Shown here: positions 34,841 to 47,148 of the stretch, piece by piece | How the letters are laid out: the number at the start of each line of letters is the position of its first letter | How positions within the stretch are numbered: the first letter of the stretch is position 1 | Origin: Odontesthes bonariensis | Lineage: Eukaryota; Chordata; Actinopteri; Atheriniformes; Atherinopsidae | Direction: 5' to 3' | NCBI RefSeq assembly: GCF_027942865.1 | Contig: NC_134517.1 | Location: 15,467,775 to 15,531,774, forward strand | DNA: 64,000 nt | The notes under the pieces: model-generated | Seen by the model: the letters and a program-made list of their open reading frames with translations, nothing else | Told to the model about the DNA's origin: nothing | Database searches by the model: none | Position numbers and translations under genes: made by a program

Positions 34841-37698
34841 TTATGAAAGGAGTTTAATAATGTCGTCAGAAATGTTAAAAAGATCAGTTAGGACTGGTTA
34901 TCATTACTTCTTAAGTATTCTAATTGATGTGTGGCCAGAATTCTACACCATCTTCGCAATGCCTTTAATAGATGCGTATATCTGTACAAAGCCCTTTATC
35001 ACTTGTGTGATTCCAGCTGTTAAACCATTAACACTCCAGTACAGCACAAGTGGAAGCTTTAAATGGGTATGTCACCCTCCACAGGGATGAACACTGCCTG
35101 GATTAAAAACAAAAATCAGACGTTAGAAGTTGATACTGTCTTGCATTGTATAAATCAAACTAAGTCTCTTTCAGCTCCTCTCATACCAAGCCAGACTGAG
35201 CCCTTTCACAGTCGCCTTGTTGACATTAAGGAAGAGCCGTGTGGAGACATTTCCATTCAAGAAACTTGTTGACATAGTTATCAGACATCAAAGAGCCTGG
35301 TGTCATTCTGAAAAGGCCTTATGAGAGTAATGGAGATGTTAAAGGGCGTGTTGGCCCCAAATACCACAAAAGGATCAGACGATATGAACAAGCTTTGACT
35401 GAAAGACTGAAAGGGGAGAAAGCGTGGAAGGGGAAGAAAAAAAAAAGAAAAAAAAAACACCTCTAAAATACATTCTCCGGAGACGGACGGGGAAGCGCTC
35501 GGCTCCATTTCCGCCCAAGAAGAGCGGAGTTAAAAGGTGGCCCCTGTACAAATGAAACTCAATTTCACGCCACATTATCCCTCCCTGTTCTCTTTCTTGG
35601 CTTTCATTTTCATTAAGACCAGAGACAATCATAAATTAATAATTACTGCCGAATGTCTAAGCACAGGCCGCCGTCCTATAGCCCTCCTCTTTGCCTCTGT
35701 GGTCTTCCATGTTCATGCTTGCAAAATGTTAATTTAGATAATGTGGCCTGGCCCTTGTCAGATAAAACTGTTTTGTAGTTTCGCTAATACGTAATGGTCT
35801 GTCTGATTAGGTGACATTAGTCCTATCTTTCAGACGATCAGCCTGAACCTTCCTAATGTCTCTCCACAGACTCAGGGCACCACTCAGCTATCAAGAGACG
35901 CGCAATAGTGCTGCTTTTGCTAAATGGTCATCTCCTGGTTGCTACGATGAGCCAGGAATTAGCTCAGCCGGGGGGTTAACGGTGAAGTAGACAATATCCT
36001 GAGGTAGAAATACAAATTTTGCTTCTCTTCTGTGAAACTTTTGTTCTTTTTTTTTAAAGTCGGTAGCGACTCATTTCTTCTGCCGGTCAAGCAGGCACAG
36101 AACAACAGCAAATTTGTGCAGTGTGACATTAGGCGTACCAAAAAAAAGGGGTCAGGATCATGCGGAATAATCACATCTGGATGATGTCTTTACGAGCTCG
36201 TCTCCGCGTGAAGCCAAGTAAATAAAACGCGCAGCTCACACGGCTTTCGAATGCTTTGAATATGCAATCAGCAATGTGCTTTCCACACTGCAGAGAAGGA
36301 AGTGCAATGCAACAACACATCTATAATGCACATTTGGTATTTAAAGTCTTCGTGCCTCGTGGTCATATTTGTACTGAATCGAATTTATTACTAAATGTGC
36401 AGTGATATGAAACATGTAGCCGCGGGGCCTGTTTTTCCTCACATGCCAGTGCAGGAGAAGGCACCAGAAAGAGAAATAAACAGAACATGTGAGTAATGGC
36501 TGTAAACAGCCCACTCCTCACGAGCTCACTGGAGGTGAGCAGAGGGAATCTTTCACAGCTGCAAAAAGGGGAGCGATCGAGTCATTAAACGGATGAAGCG
36601 GTCGTGATGTCAGTTTCTTTCAGTCCAGAGTGAGCTTAAGTTTGGGAGTGGAGCTGCGGCAGTCAGCACGAGCCCCCGAACTCGGCAAGAAGCACGGTCT
36701 GGTGATTGATTGCCCATTGTGTGTCATATTGTTCTTTCAAGGTTGATTGAAACTTTAACCTCATTTTTAATAAAAAAAAAAAAAAAAAAAGGAAAGAAGA
36801 AAAGCTTGAAATATTTCAGGCCTTGAATTTTTACAATGCAGCACTGAATTATGCAGCAATCAGTCAATTATTCATCTCTGTGGCCATGTTATGGCCATGC
36901 TTTAAAAAGCATGCAAAATGGGAATGGGCCAGGCATGCTGTGTCAACACATTTCACTCAGAATTGCTTACAGAAGAAATCTGTCCCCCAATGTCGATTTC
37001 ACATTTTTTGTGTGCGTGTGTTTCAAGAGTCTGTACCTGTTCTGCAATGATCCCCGAGGACCACTACTCCTGTGTCTCTGGAGCAAAACATTCACGACGT
37101 CGCTCGAGAAAAGTTTGTACGACTAATCATTCCAAGGAGCAACTGCAATTAAAACAACAGCTCGAGTGCTGCTTAAAGTGCGCGTCGTGATGCATGACGC
37201 CTCAGCACGTACGACGTGCTTAAAGGAGGGGTTGTTTATTTTTCTGGTAATATCGCGTGAATTAGGGCCATACAAGTAGAAGTACACATGAAATAATTTA
37301 TTTACAGTGACCTTGGTCACACCCTCATTTACATATTTTGTCTAGGATTAGCCTATGCATTTAAAAAAGAAAAGAAAACACACTCTCACATGCAGGTCAA
37401 AGCGCGCGCACACACACACACACTCACACACACTCCCTCTCAGAAAAAGAAAGGAAAACGAACACAAGATATTCTCACATGATTATGCGTACATTATTTT
37501 TTACTGCTATACAAAGCGAAGAACAATATGCTCATTCATTTTTCTACAGTACAGTATACCTGCAATGTCTTTTTTTTCTCCTTTTTTTTTTTTTCTTTTT
37601 CCCGTCTGGGCATACATACATAGAAAAAGGGGTTAAAAGACTGAGGGGCTGATTGTAAATGTCTCAAAAACACCAAATAACACAAAACAGTGGTTCAG

Positions 37699-37726
37699 AA
37701 AAAAAAAAAAGGGGGGGGGGGGGGGG
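37699..37726. repeat. Poly(A)/poly(G) tract
   Basis: Twelve A followed directly by sixteen G. Confidence 0.9.
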
Positions 37727-38988
37727 CGCTGCCCCGAAACGCTCCCATCTCCAGCTGCTCCGTTTCGCCGCCTCCGCGGTGATGATCCACGCGCTTTACG
37801 TGTTAGTGGTATCGACCTGCATCTGGAATGTTACGTCAGCGACACGTGGGGCGTCCGCGGCAACAGAACCGAGCTCGGGCAACATACTCTATCGTCAAGC
37901 ATGTTAACTTTATTTGAGTTTGAAGTACAATGAAGAGATGTTTTCGAGAAGCTATATAAGTTATCAGTGACAACAGACCTAGACACTCCATTGAGAACAA
38001 AAGGAACAAACACATCGTGAACATGGGACACTCCCCCTCCTGGCGCTCTTGATTGTAACACATAAGGTCTAAACTGTTTTTTTTTTTTTTTTTTGTAGTT
38101 AAAGGACTGACATCAGCTCATGACTAGAGAATATACACAGGTGTTTCAGCACCACAATTCCATCAGAATACCATGAAACACTAGAAAACCATAAATGTAC
38201 TCGTGTAGGTTAAACAGGGATTTTTTTTTTTTTTGAGCAGTGTCACCAAATGGTGCTTCAGTTTCCAAAAAAGTTGCATCCTGACTTGACTGTTTCTCAG
38301 ACTGGGCACATCATGACAAGTCGATCGGAAAAAACACTTTTAAGAAAAAAAAAAAAAGAAAAACCCAAAAGAGCTTTGAGAGGTGCTTGTTTCAGAGTGC
38401 GTCTCGTGACGAAAAAGAAAAAAATGTACAGTCAATTCCAAGAAATATTCATCTTTGTTACAAAGATTACAGTACTATCAACAGCAAAAGTCTTTTATTC
38501 TGAAAGTGAATGGTTTTGATAATGGTTTCAAAAATCGCCTGGGCTCGAGTGAGTCAACCCTAGTATTTGTTCAGCACAATATAGGATTTATTAAATATCA
38601 TAATTCCAGGACACACATTTACATGCCTGCATGCTTTCTCACCGAAAAAATGGCAGCTATAGGAAAGAATGATGGCTCAGAGATAGAACAAAAACAAAAC
38701 GGGAGGTTTATATAAATGGTGGTATCGTTTGCCTAATAGCTCTACTGCATACACAATACCTCTTAACGTTATATACACATACCTTATCAATCCACTCGGG
38801 CTGGGCAGAGTGAGTTTGCCTTATCGTTATCATCAGATCTTCTATGTACAACAATGGTATAAAGGAAACTTGATTGTATTTATCATCTAATTTAGAAAAC
38901 ATCAAAATCAAACATCAATCGTCTCTTCTGATGAACACGTGGACCGATACACACACACCCCCCCCGCCCACCCACCCACCCATCCACC

Positions 38989-38990
<2 letters not shown>

Positions 38991-39027
<37 letters not shown>
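38991..39027. repeat. (CA)n microsatellite
   Basis: About 18 perfect CA units, preceded by a C-rich (CCCA)n-like stretch. Confidence 0.95.
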
Positions 39028-39032
<5 letters not shown>

Positions 39033-39337
39033 TCATCTCCGCGCGTCGTTTTTAGCTTCTTAGAATTCAATTTGAAATACAAAAAACAAAACTTCAGTCG
39101 ATTTATTCTATTTTGAAGCTTCTTCGCTGGCTGAGATACAGTATAAAAATCTTCAGTGCTGTGAATTTACGAGTTATTACCACGATGTACCGTGGGTACA
39201 TGTTTACTGTGCTCAGTATGTTTGCTTATCCTTCACCTCGGGCCAACCTGTCGTGTCAAAAACCTGCTGCACCAAACTATTTCTCGCGTTGGCCTCCGTG
39301 ACTGGAAAAAGACTTCTCACTCTACATTCAGACTCAA

Positions 39338-39369
39338 CCTCCTCCTCCTCCTCCTCCTCCTCCTCCTCC
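39338..39369. repeat. (CCT)n microsatellite
   Basis: About ten CCT units in the probable dach1 3'UTR, so it would be transcribed as (AGG)n. Confidence 0.9.
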
Positions 39370-39550
39370 AGCATTTTGGGTGAAACACAGCATCTCCACC
39401 TACAAGCAGCTCCAACTTCCCTCCGCAAACTGAATGGGCCTGGATCAGGGCTCCTTAGAATCTTCATGGGTTTTTCTTTCTTTGTCTTTTTTTTTGTTTC
39501 CGAGATATATATATTTTTTTCTTTTCTTCCGGGCTCCTTTCGCGGGATCA

Positions 39551-39588
39551 TCAGTACATCACTGTGGTTTTCAGGAACAGTCTTCCAT
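39551..39588 (-). CDS. dach1: dach1 last coding exon (C-terminal tail)
   Basis: A 38-nt coding part after the acceptor CTCTGCCTGCAG. It completes an Asp codon, then encodes GRLFLKTTVMY and stop TGA (plus-strand TCA at 39551-39553). The tail matches vertebrate DACH1 GRLYLKTTVMY with a single Tyr-to-Phe change. The exon was found by frame and phase continuity with 43475; too short for ORF searches. Confidence 0.93.
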
Positions 39589-40956
39589 CTGCAGGCAGAG
39601 GACACACAAAACACACACACACACACACACACACGCACAGATTAGCCAACAGCTAACATCTCGCTGACGCAAATGCATTTACTCGGGGATGCGAACGCAA
39701 CTTTGAAATGTTGCCCTCTAGTCTTCGGATTTCGGCGGAGTCGCGATGAATTCATGAGCTGATTTAAGGATAAGATCCGAGTTTGGCTGCCGTGACAAAT
39801 GTGATTAAACATCATGCGCGGTCATTAACTTTAGTACTTGGAAAGATACAAGAACATTCGAAGCAGCTAACTATGCATTTCGAAGATCATGCCCAGCACT
39901 TTAGTCCGGATATACAAACACAGTTCCACTGTTACATTCACATTTTATCATCAAAAAAAAAAAAAGAAAAAAAGCAGCAATCATAACAGCACTGAAGCTA
40001 ATAGATCTAAAGACCACACATGTTTAAGACAACTCTTCCTGATCGGCTTGTTTGAGCATAATGCTGCATTCGAGATGTAAAGTGCTCCCTCTAACTGACA
40101 TTTCCTGCAGGGAAATGTTGTTTATTGAAACCGGCAGACATTCCTCCGCTGCGTTATCTCCAGACACCTCCAACCTAACGAGCTTTGTCCACTGCCAGGG
40201 AACGCTCTTGTCGGAGTGTTCGCCTGAGCGAGCAGCCGCTGCTCCGACACAGAGCTGGTAAAAGCATCTGTTAGGCGCAGCTCAGGAGCCTGCCTGACGT
40301 TTATTACCGCCGCATTTCCACTGCCTGAGAACGCCACAGTAATGCCTTTAAGAAACATACCTCTCTATGGCAGCGCGCCTGAATAATTCAACGTTAAAGA
40401 CAAACCCCACACAAAGACATTTAGCAGAGCGAGATGTTGGACATGACACGAGCAGCGCAGGTGCCCGACTGCTGGAGAATACACCTGGTTGTAATCTCCT
40501 GGAGTATGCTCCCGACGCTGGGAGCCGTCTGAGCGACATCTTTTTTTTTTCTATTACTAAAGAGATGCCTTTCCCCACTGTTCTATCAATCAGAATTGAA
40601 ATTTGTTTTTATTCTAAGTCTTATCTATACTACTGCCTGATAAATATTTGATGATTTAGTGCTGCTTAACCTTTCAGGCCGTGTTTTATGTATTGCGTAC
40701 TGACTCGGGAGACAACAAAAGCTTGTTGTGTGCCCATGACTGTGTGTACAGTGTGTGTGGGGAGAGCGAGGAAGGAGGGCGGGGGGGGGTGTACAAACAC
40801 ACGGGCTAATTACCCAGCACTGCCGTAGGTCTCAGAGGCATTGCACTCTGGCTCTGCCTCTCTTCAAGCAACAAACCACGAGTTCTGCGTAAAAGTCATT
40901 ACAGCATGAACGCGGCGGCGTGAGGAACGTAACGCCGGAGAGGGGGCCGGAGAACG

Positions 40957-40958
<2 letters not shown>

Positions 40959-41029
<71 letters not shown>
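40959..41029. repeat. (GA)n microsatellite in GC-rich setting
   Basis: About 35 perfect GA units, flanked by GC-rich sequence (GGCGGCGTGAGG upstream and GCCCGCCCGCCCCGCCC downstream). Confidence 0.95.
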
Positions 41030-41031
<2 letters not shown>

Positions 41032-41439
41032 TCGCCCTCGCAGCCCGCCCGCCCCGCCCGGCTTCACAGTTGTGGCAATTTATAGGGGCGTTAATGAAAA
41101 CAAAGGCAATTTGATTATTTGACGGATGATGAGGTTTAACGCATTGTGGAGAGAGGGCTGTTAAAATACGGCAGCGTTGGACTTCCGAGAGATCCGAGCT
41201 GTTGCCATTGTGGGCCCGGTCTCAACACGATTCAAACTGGCAATCAGCGGGCAACGCGGGCGCAAATGTGGAAACATCTGCTTTACATACGCGACGAGAA
41301 AGAGAACGCGGCGATGTCTTGACGCGCCTTTTTTTTTTTTTTTTACGAGGGGCTCATTAGAATATGTCGAAAGTTTAGCATTTTTATATTCAAATCGAGA
41401 TGAAAAGTTCATTAAAGAGAATAAATATTTCATTAGATG

Positions 41440-41585
41440 CTAAATAAAACAAAGGGAATTTTTGTCTTCTCTCAGCATAAAATTCCTTTGAAAGATTAAT
41501 TAATACATGTAAATTATGCAAATTATGCCCATGCAAATATTTTATGAAGACAATTAGGGGATCCATTAATTACAGTCTTTTTTGC
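41440..41585. promoter_or_regulatory. Enhancer-like block with paired octamer sites
   Basis: AT-rich unique sequence with two exact octamers ATGCAAAT (41516-41523 and 41531-41538) spaced 15 bp start to start, a TTAATTAA core (41496-41503) and a second TTAATTA near 41566. POU and homeodomain factors bind such motifs. DACH1 introns in vertebrates are known to hold conserved enhancers; conservation of this block is inferred, not shown. Confidence 0.35.
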
Positions 41586-43325
41586 TTCAGTGACATTCAT
41601 TCATTTAATTTTAATTTCACTTTAACTGTTCTGATGTTTAATCTTGCAACAAAGAACTTTATCTCTGCGCACAGGGTCGTGTAAACTTGCCGAACACGTC
41701 GAGGGGGGGGGGGGGTTTGGGTGGATGGGAGACGGCAGGGAACCAGAGAAGATACTGGGGGAAGATATTCACACATGCACCGTTGCCAGGCAGTGCTGGC
41801 GAGGTACGGTCCCAGTAGCTCGCCTCCCTGTGAAAAGAGCCACGTTCCCACTTGGACCCGATTCAAAACACTGTAAAAGCAATTAATAAACACAGACTGT
41901 GTTAATATCGCAGAATTAGAGAAGTGTGACAAAAGACAAATAGAAATAATTAGTTCTCTAAAATTATGCCCTCATTATTTTTTTCCTCCCCCCCCCCTCC
42001 GCTTTCCATTCGCCTCCCTGAGTTTGGAGTTCGAGAATGCAGCCACACATTTCTCTTGGCTTTCATGCGGGTGATAGGCTTGTTTTTTTTTTTTTCTCCC
42101 CCCCCCTTCTGCTTGTGTAATTTATCAACATCATTTTTTTGCCATTTGAGGTTAATTATACGGCGAAGCTCGCAGAGCAGAGGAGAGGAGACATGGGTGG
42201 CAGACGAATGCTTCTCTAATTGAACAAAACACAAAAGTGCAGCCTGCTATTCGGTTTCATTCCACTCTTCAAGGCAATGATCAGAGAGACGCCATGGTGA
42301 CAGTGTACTGTTTTACAGGGATTAGATAAAAAATACATACATATATATGTATAAAAAATGGCCCATACTTTATGCAGAACAATGGCTGCTGTCATTGTAC
42401 AGTAAGTGAGAAGCTTCAGCCCATTCAATTTCCCCACAAAGAGCCAGCTCTTCATAGAAGATTTACTAATTTGGTATGAAATAGCGGGCTATAATTACTC
42501 TGTATCTGGAAGGTATCTTTGTATGCAAATGATGACATATGGATTTCTTTTTTTTTTTGGACACCAAACTGTTTCAGATCCCCACAGTGACTGAATGACA
42601 TTCAATTAAGGAAGAGCCATCATTTCTCCAGGTGCGCTTTTTTTTTCCTCCTTATTTTGTTGCCCTTTCACAAAATATCAGTTCAAGTAGACTAATCGCA
42701 CATTAAACAGTTAACGGGGGCCCCAACTTACTCTTGCGTGCAAAGATGAATATTTTTTGCCGCGTTTCACAGCAAATTACATGCAGCCTCTTCCCAGATA
42801 AATTGGGACCTCTCCCACTGATAAGGGGGCGGCTCTGAGCAGACGCAGCTGAGGCGTATTAAAGCAAGACGTTCGAGTAATAATGAGGATATTCAACCTC
42901 TGCAAGGTGTCTTGCATCTGGGTAAACACAGATAGCAGACAGTCTACAGAGGTTATCGCTGCGGCGCCCTTCCCCAAACACAAACTGCACCCCCAAGGCT
43001 AACAAACAAACAAACCATTAAAAATGTACACGGCTTATTCATAAAATGGATTGATTTACCCTGATTATTACTATCGAAGGAGAGATTGCGCTGGCCTTTT
43101 TTTGCAGGTTTTATGACTCGTATTGCTCCAGTGGTCGGCCGGCTGCGATGTGCATTTATACTGACAAAGACCTGTCTCCGAAAAGCATTACGAGCACTAA
43201 AAGTCAAGCAAAAGAATAATATTATTCCGACAGAAAAACCAATGATCTTGACCTAGTGCTGTGGCCCAGATGGTGGTGTATGTCTGAACAGCAGGCACAG
43301 AAACACTAATGTTCATAAACTGAAG

Positions 43326-43326
<1 letters not shown>

Positions 43327-43372
<46 letters not shown>
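43327..43372. repeat. (TG)n microsatellite
   Basis: About 23 TG units in the last dach1 intron, about 100 bp from the exon at 43475. Confidence 0.95.
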
Positions 43373-43374
<2 letters not shown>

Positions 43375-43474
43375 GGGAGTGGGGGGCAGAAAAAAAAAAG
43401 AAAAAGAAAAAAAGAGCAAAAGTGAGAGCCAGGGAAAAAGAGAGAGATTTATTGTCTCATCTGAGCCCCTGTAC

Positions 43475-43543
43475 CTTGTATTGTCCTTTCAGCATCTGTT
43501 CTTCCACTGCTGCGGTCACTCTCCATCTCAGGGGTCAGAGAGT
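43475..43543 (-). CDS. dach1: dach1 coding exon: DSLTPEMESDRSSGR segment
   Basis: A 69-nt exon, acceptor TTCTCGCAG and donor CAAG/GTACAG. It encodes DSLTPEMESDRSSGRTDAER followed by TIQ, matching the penultimate coding segment of mammalian DACH1 closely. Its length is a multiple of three, so it could be skipped in frame. Confidence 0.95.
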
Positions 43544-43769
43544 CTGCGAGAAGAGAGGGATCACCGCCGTTAAACATGCCTGACATCCACCTATCACCGC
43601 GCCACTTTCGCAGCGCCGCTCGAGCCTTCGGGCTATATATCTGCCCCGAAGGCATACCCCGAAAGTGGGCGAGATTGTTTCTTTCACTGGAATTATCAAT
43701 CGGCGATTTAAAAAAAAAAAAATGAAATATCAATAAATAAACTAATAATCCATCAAACCAGGACCCTCC

Positions 43770-43970
43770 TCCGATTGTTTGCGCTCATAAAGCTCGAAAA
43801 AAGGCAGTCAAATGTTTTAAAGTGGCAAAAATTGCCCTTGAACTTGGAACAAACAGTCCTATTTTGTAATTGGTCTAATAACTCTGCACTGCACACTGCT
43901 GGTGGCAGACCAATGAACTGATGATGAAGGAGGCAATGAAAGGCTGAATCTGAAGTGCCAGAGTGCGCCT
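43770..43970. promoter_or_regulatory. Possible conserved non-coding element
   Basis: Unique, balanced-composition sequence in a 1-kb dach1 intron with CAATTA-like and TGGCA/TGCCA motifs. It has no repeat features and no open frame. The regulatory call is only a guess from context. Confidence 0.22.
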
Positions 43971-44561
43971 ACAATACAGCTCGACATCACTGGTTTTCTT
44001 TCAGTTCAAACGCACGGAATAAATACATTCTATGACGTTGTTGAACTCTGCAAGAGCGAGCCGTCGCCGTTCTGCGTACGTCAGAGCTGAAACATTCAGC
44101 TAACAGATCAAATGAATGAACTCGTAATCAATCTGATGATCGCTTGTTTCATACATGTCAGTCCCCCGGGAGCTCCGGCTCTCAACATTTGTGTTATTGT
44201 CACCGAGACAAAACATTTCAAGATCACCTTTTGAGGGATATTACACCGATTTCAATGGCCGATCAATTAAGCTGAGCGGTTAATTAACCAAGAACACATT
44301 CAGAAGATGGAATGACAATGTAAAAATAACAGGCAGTTGTACAGTTGCTGTGTGATTGATTCAATTTACAGGACATTTGAGCTAAACAGTCGGTTCTATA
44401 AAGTAACTGAGAGCAAACACGAAAAAAAAGGACCTAAAGTTTATCCAGTTTCTAAAACACATCTTTGCCATCATTTGTTTTCCTGATTTCGGACTAAAAT
44501 GACTAAATCAGACTAAATGTTGTGGTGTGCAGACGCAGCATCTCACTGTGGAGTGTCTGAC

Positions 44562-44705
44562 CGTTGAGAGAACGCATGCTGTCGGAGGGCGAGGGCTGCT
44601 TCAGAGTCTGCTCCGCCTGCTCTCTCCTTTTGGATTCGTACTCCAGAGCTTCTTGGAGTTTCCTCTTGGCCTTTTTCTCCTTCTTGAGACGCTTCTGGAT
44701 GATTG
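44562..44705 (-). CDS. dach1: dach1 coding exon: DachBox-C coiled coil, second part
   Basis: A 144-nt exon, acceptor GTCGCAG and donor AACG/GTCAGA. It continues the coiled coil: AIIQKRLKKEKKAKRKLQEA then LEYESKRREQAEQTLKQ, and a Ser/Pro-rich PSPSDSMRSLN end. The lysine-rich KKEKKAKRK cluster could act as a nuclear localisation signal (inference). Confidence 0.96.
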
Positions 44706-45317
44706 CTGCGACGGGGGGGAAAGACCACAGTGACAAGAAAAATGAGATCTGGGGGCCCGAGTTAGCGGAGCGCTAGTGGTAACGCAAATCTGATTATACC
44801 CATATTCTTGCAGCCACAGATAACAGCCTCATTTTCAAAACTACCACGGCATTGCGGGAAAAGTGGAAATCAATTAAGCCTACATATTTCATGATATATA
44901 AAGATCTAAAAGAGGAAATCTGCACAAATACTGACTGAGACTTTGCAAAGTGCTAGAGGGAATCTAAGCTAATTGAAAAATTTATTGGGATATTTTTCTT
45001 GGATTTCTCTCATTAAGCGTAAACCACACAGTTAACGTGACTGGTGCATTTTGCATGAGGCCGAGAGTGCGTTTGTACGGGACCCATACTTCCAAATCCC
45101 GTCGACACACGTGGAGAACAGGAAAAAAAACAGAGCTGTCGGTGCTAACGCGTTACCAAAGAGGCGCACGGTGGCTGGTGTCTGTCTCAATCAGAGACAT
45201 TAAACATACACACAGAATTGTGTAAGTACATTCGGGAGCTTTCACATCTACACGAGCACAGGCCTGTGAAGTCTGAACGCGAGAACACGGCACATACTTA
45301 CACGCTTGCCTGCCCAA

Positions 45318-45318
<1 letters not shown>

Positions 45319-45348
<30 letters not shown>
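45319..45348. repeat. (CA)n microsatellite
   Basis: About 15 CA units, 56 bp downstream (transcript sense) of the dach1 exon that ends at 45404. Confidence 0.9.
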
Positions 45349-45350
<2 letters not shown>

Positions 45351-45403
45351 CACACACACGGCTGACAGGGAGGATGCAGTGCCAGGTAGGCGTCAGGTAA
45401 TAC

Positions 45404-45551
45404 CTCTGTTCTTTTGCTCCATGGCGAGCTGCTTCTCCAGAGTCTCCCTGAGCTCCCTCTCTCTGAACAGTTCCATCTTCAGCTCTGTCTTCTCCAGCTG
45501 CACCTGCTTCTCCTGAGCCCGTGCATTGTCAATTGCCACTTTGAGCAGGCC
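45404..45551 (-). CDS. dach1: dach1 coding exon: DachBox-C coiled coil, first part
   Basis: A 148-nt exon, acceptor TTTGAAG and donor AGAG/GTATTA. It encodes 49 residues starting GLLKVAIDNARAQEKQVQLE, with heptad-like charged repeats ending in LEKQLAMEQKNR. This helical domain mediates contacts of dachshund proteins with partners such as EYA. MELFRER replaces the human MDFLRER. Confidence 0.96.
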
Positions 45552-45601
45552 CTTCAAACACACAAATAAATACATTTACAGGTGAATACATACATACAAA
45601 C

Positions 45602-45667
<66 letters not shown>

Positions 45668-45668
45668 A
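45602..45668. repeat. (ATCT)n tetranucleotide microsatellite
   Basis: About 16 perfect ATCT units, passing into TATATATA. Likely length-polymorphic. Confidence 0.95.
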
Positions 45669-47148
45669 TATATACATATATATGCATGAGCAAGAGCAGG
45701 AAGCTGAGAAAGTGAGAGTGATGTGGGCTTTTAAAGAGCTTTGAGATGGAGTGACAGTAAACCACACTGAAAGTGTGTCACAGTCGTGCTCGGCACGCCC
45801 CACAGTGGTGAAGCAGCTGGCTACTGCGACGTGGCTCCTCTCAGTCGGACTGAACCGGGCTTTTAGTGCACGCTGGCTGCTGCGCCCCAGCTTCACCACG
45901 CACCTCTATCGCACAGTTTTCACACGTCCATACCGCTTTATTTACAATAAAGACAGCCGATAAGGAGAGCACTGGGCGAGTCTGACCCCTTTCGGCAACG
46001 ACAGTTAAATACAAGCGTCGAACAGAACTGCCGATGCCCACGACGCCACCGGACCCGAACAACGACGGGAAGAGAATCTCGGAAGGCTGAGGAGTCCAGA
46101 GCACCAAATAGGAAAGAAGAGAGGGAAATGAGCAGAATATACCGCTCCGCTCCTTTGCTAACAGCTGAGATAAGGTGCTTAACAGACTCGATAGATAAAG
46201 AGCAGAAGATGTACGGATCGATAACGTTCGCTCTTGAATTGCTTCAATGTTTATATTTGCCGACTTCTCTAAAAAAATTAAAAAAAATATGTTTTACCAC
46301 TGCCAACAGCCGTAACGGGGTTGCCTTAGATGCGCAGAAGCTGAATAATATTAATGCCAAGTATCTCATCATGCCTCAGATGCATCTTGGCTTTTCAGTC
46401 CTACATTCACATGTAAAGGCTACACTGTAACGTGGTCATTTCCGTCGGCACGAGTCCCCATACACACGCAATTACATCCGATGCACTAGGCTATAGCTTA
46501 CTAATTGTTGATTCCTCTAACCCCAATTTATTCTAAGTTGCTTTATCTTAATTTTCTGCTTGGTCTCATTTTGTTGATTTGTATATAAATATTCAAAGCG
46601 AGGATCATTATCAAAGATGACTTAGAGGAGTGTTGGGAGCTTGCGATGGCTTTACTTGTGGCTCTCTAATTACCACGGCGAGCCAAAGGAGAAGCAGGAC
46701 TTCTGATGCCAACGGTACAAGTGCAATGAGAAGGGCAGCAGGGTACACACATCATTACACCCAGACAGAAGGCGAATACATTCATCTTTCTGATTGAGGG
46801 GGTTTGAGCTGAAGCCTAAATAGCACTCTGAGTAGATGGGTGTTGTTATAGACTGAGTCTGCCTGTGGTGACTGCATGCATGCTAAGTAAAAAAAAAAAA
46901 GGATGAGAGGGTTTTAATGACAACCGAAATATTTGCTCTTACACGGTCTCAATCGAGACGGCGACTTACAACACACGTGGTTCAGCGTTAAAAGCCTTCG
47001 ACTGTGGAGAAACTATGACTAAGTGATCTGGAAGTTTTGGGAATTTAAAAAAGCTATTAAAGAAGCTTTGAATTAGCTGCAAATAACTGTTTTACTTTGT
47101 CATAGCCAAGAAAAACAAGCTCTATAGACCATTTTTATTGATTAGGTC

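Larger units (their letters stand above)
25530..37290. other. Intergenic region between gpr18 and dach1
   Basis: About 12 kb without a convincing gene on either strand. It holds an A-rich/T-rich repeat family (26700-26995 and 30330-30775), poly(A), poly(G) and (CA)n tracts (27838-27855, 28443-28455, 31301-31317), a hairpin (33567-33630) and one full SINE (34591-34840). Unique stretches at about 28,800-29,350 and 35,200-36,300 are complex enough to be distal dach1 regulatory sequence, but nothing in the sequence proves this. Confidence 0.45.
37290..39550 (-). other. dach1: Probable dach1 3'UTR and downstream flank
   Basis: Sequence downstream of the dach1 stop codon, read on the minus strand. 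Several AATAAA signals are present (plus-strand TTTATT, for example 39102-39107, about 38587 and about 37300), so the poly(A) site cannot be fixed. It includes a (CCT)n run (39338-39369), a (CA)n run (38991-39027), poly(T) tracts near 38080 and 38222, and an A12/G16 junction at 37699-37726. Confidence 0.35.
39589..43474 (-). other. dach1: dach1 last intron (3.9 kb) with enhancer-like sequence
   Basis: Contains (CA)n, a 71-bp (GA)n, poly-G and T tracts, a (TG)n run, and AT-rich blocks with octamer and TAATTA motifs (41440-41585, 42400-42600). No coding sequence seen. Confidence 0.6.

Noticed and set aside
13600-38000. UBAC2 exons expected around gpr183/gpr18
   Set aside because: Looked for on the minus strand among the open frames; none resembles UBAC2. 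Small exons could still be missed by eye.
39213-39638. 141-codon minus-strand frame spanning the last dach1 exon
   Set aside because: Different frame from the dach1 tail and built from (CA)n and (CCT)n repeats; only 39551-39588 in the dach1 frame is coding.
40864-41114. Arg/Glu or Ser/Leu repeat proteins on both strands
   Set aside because: Translation of the (GA)n microsatellite.
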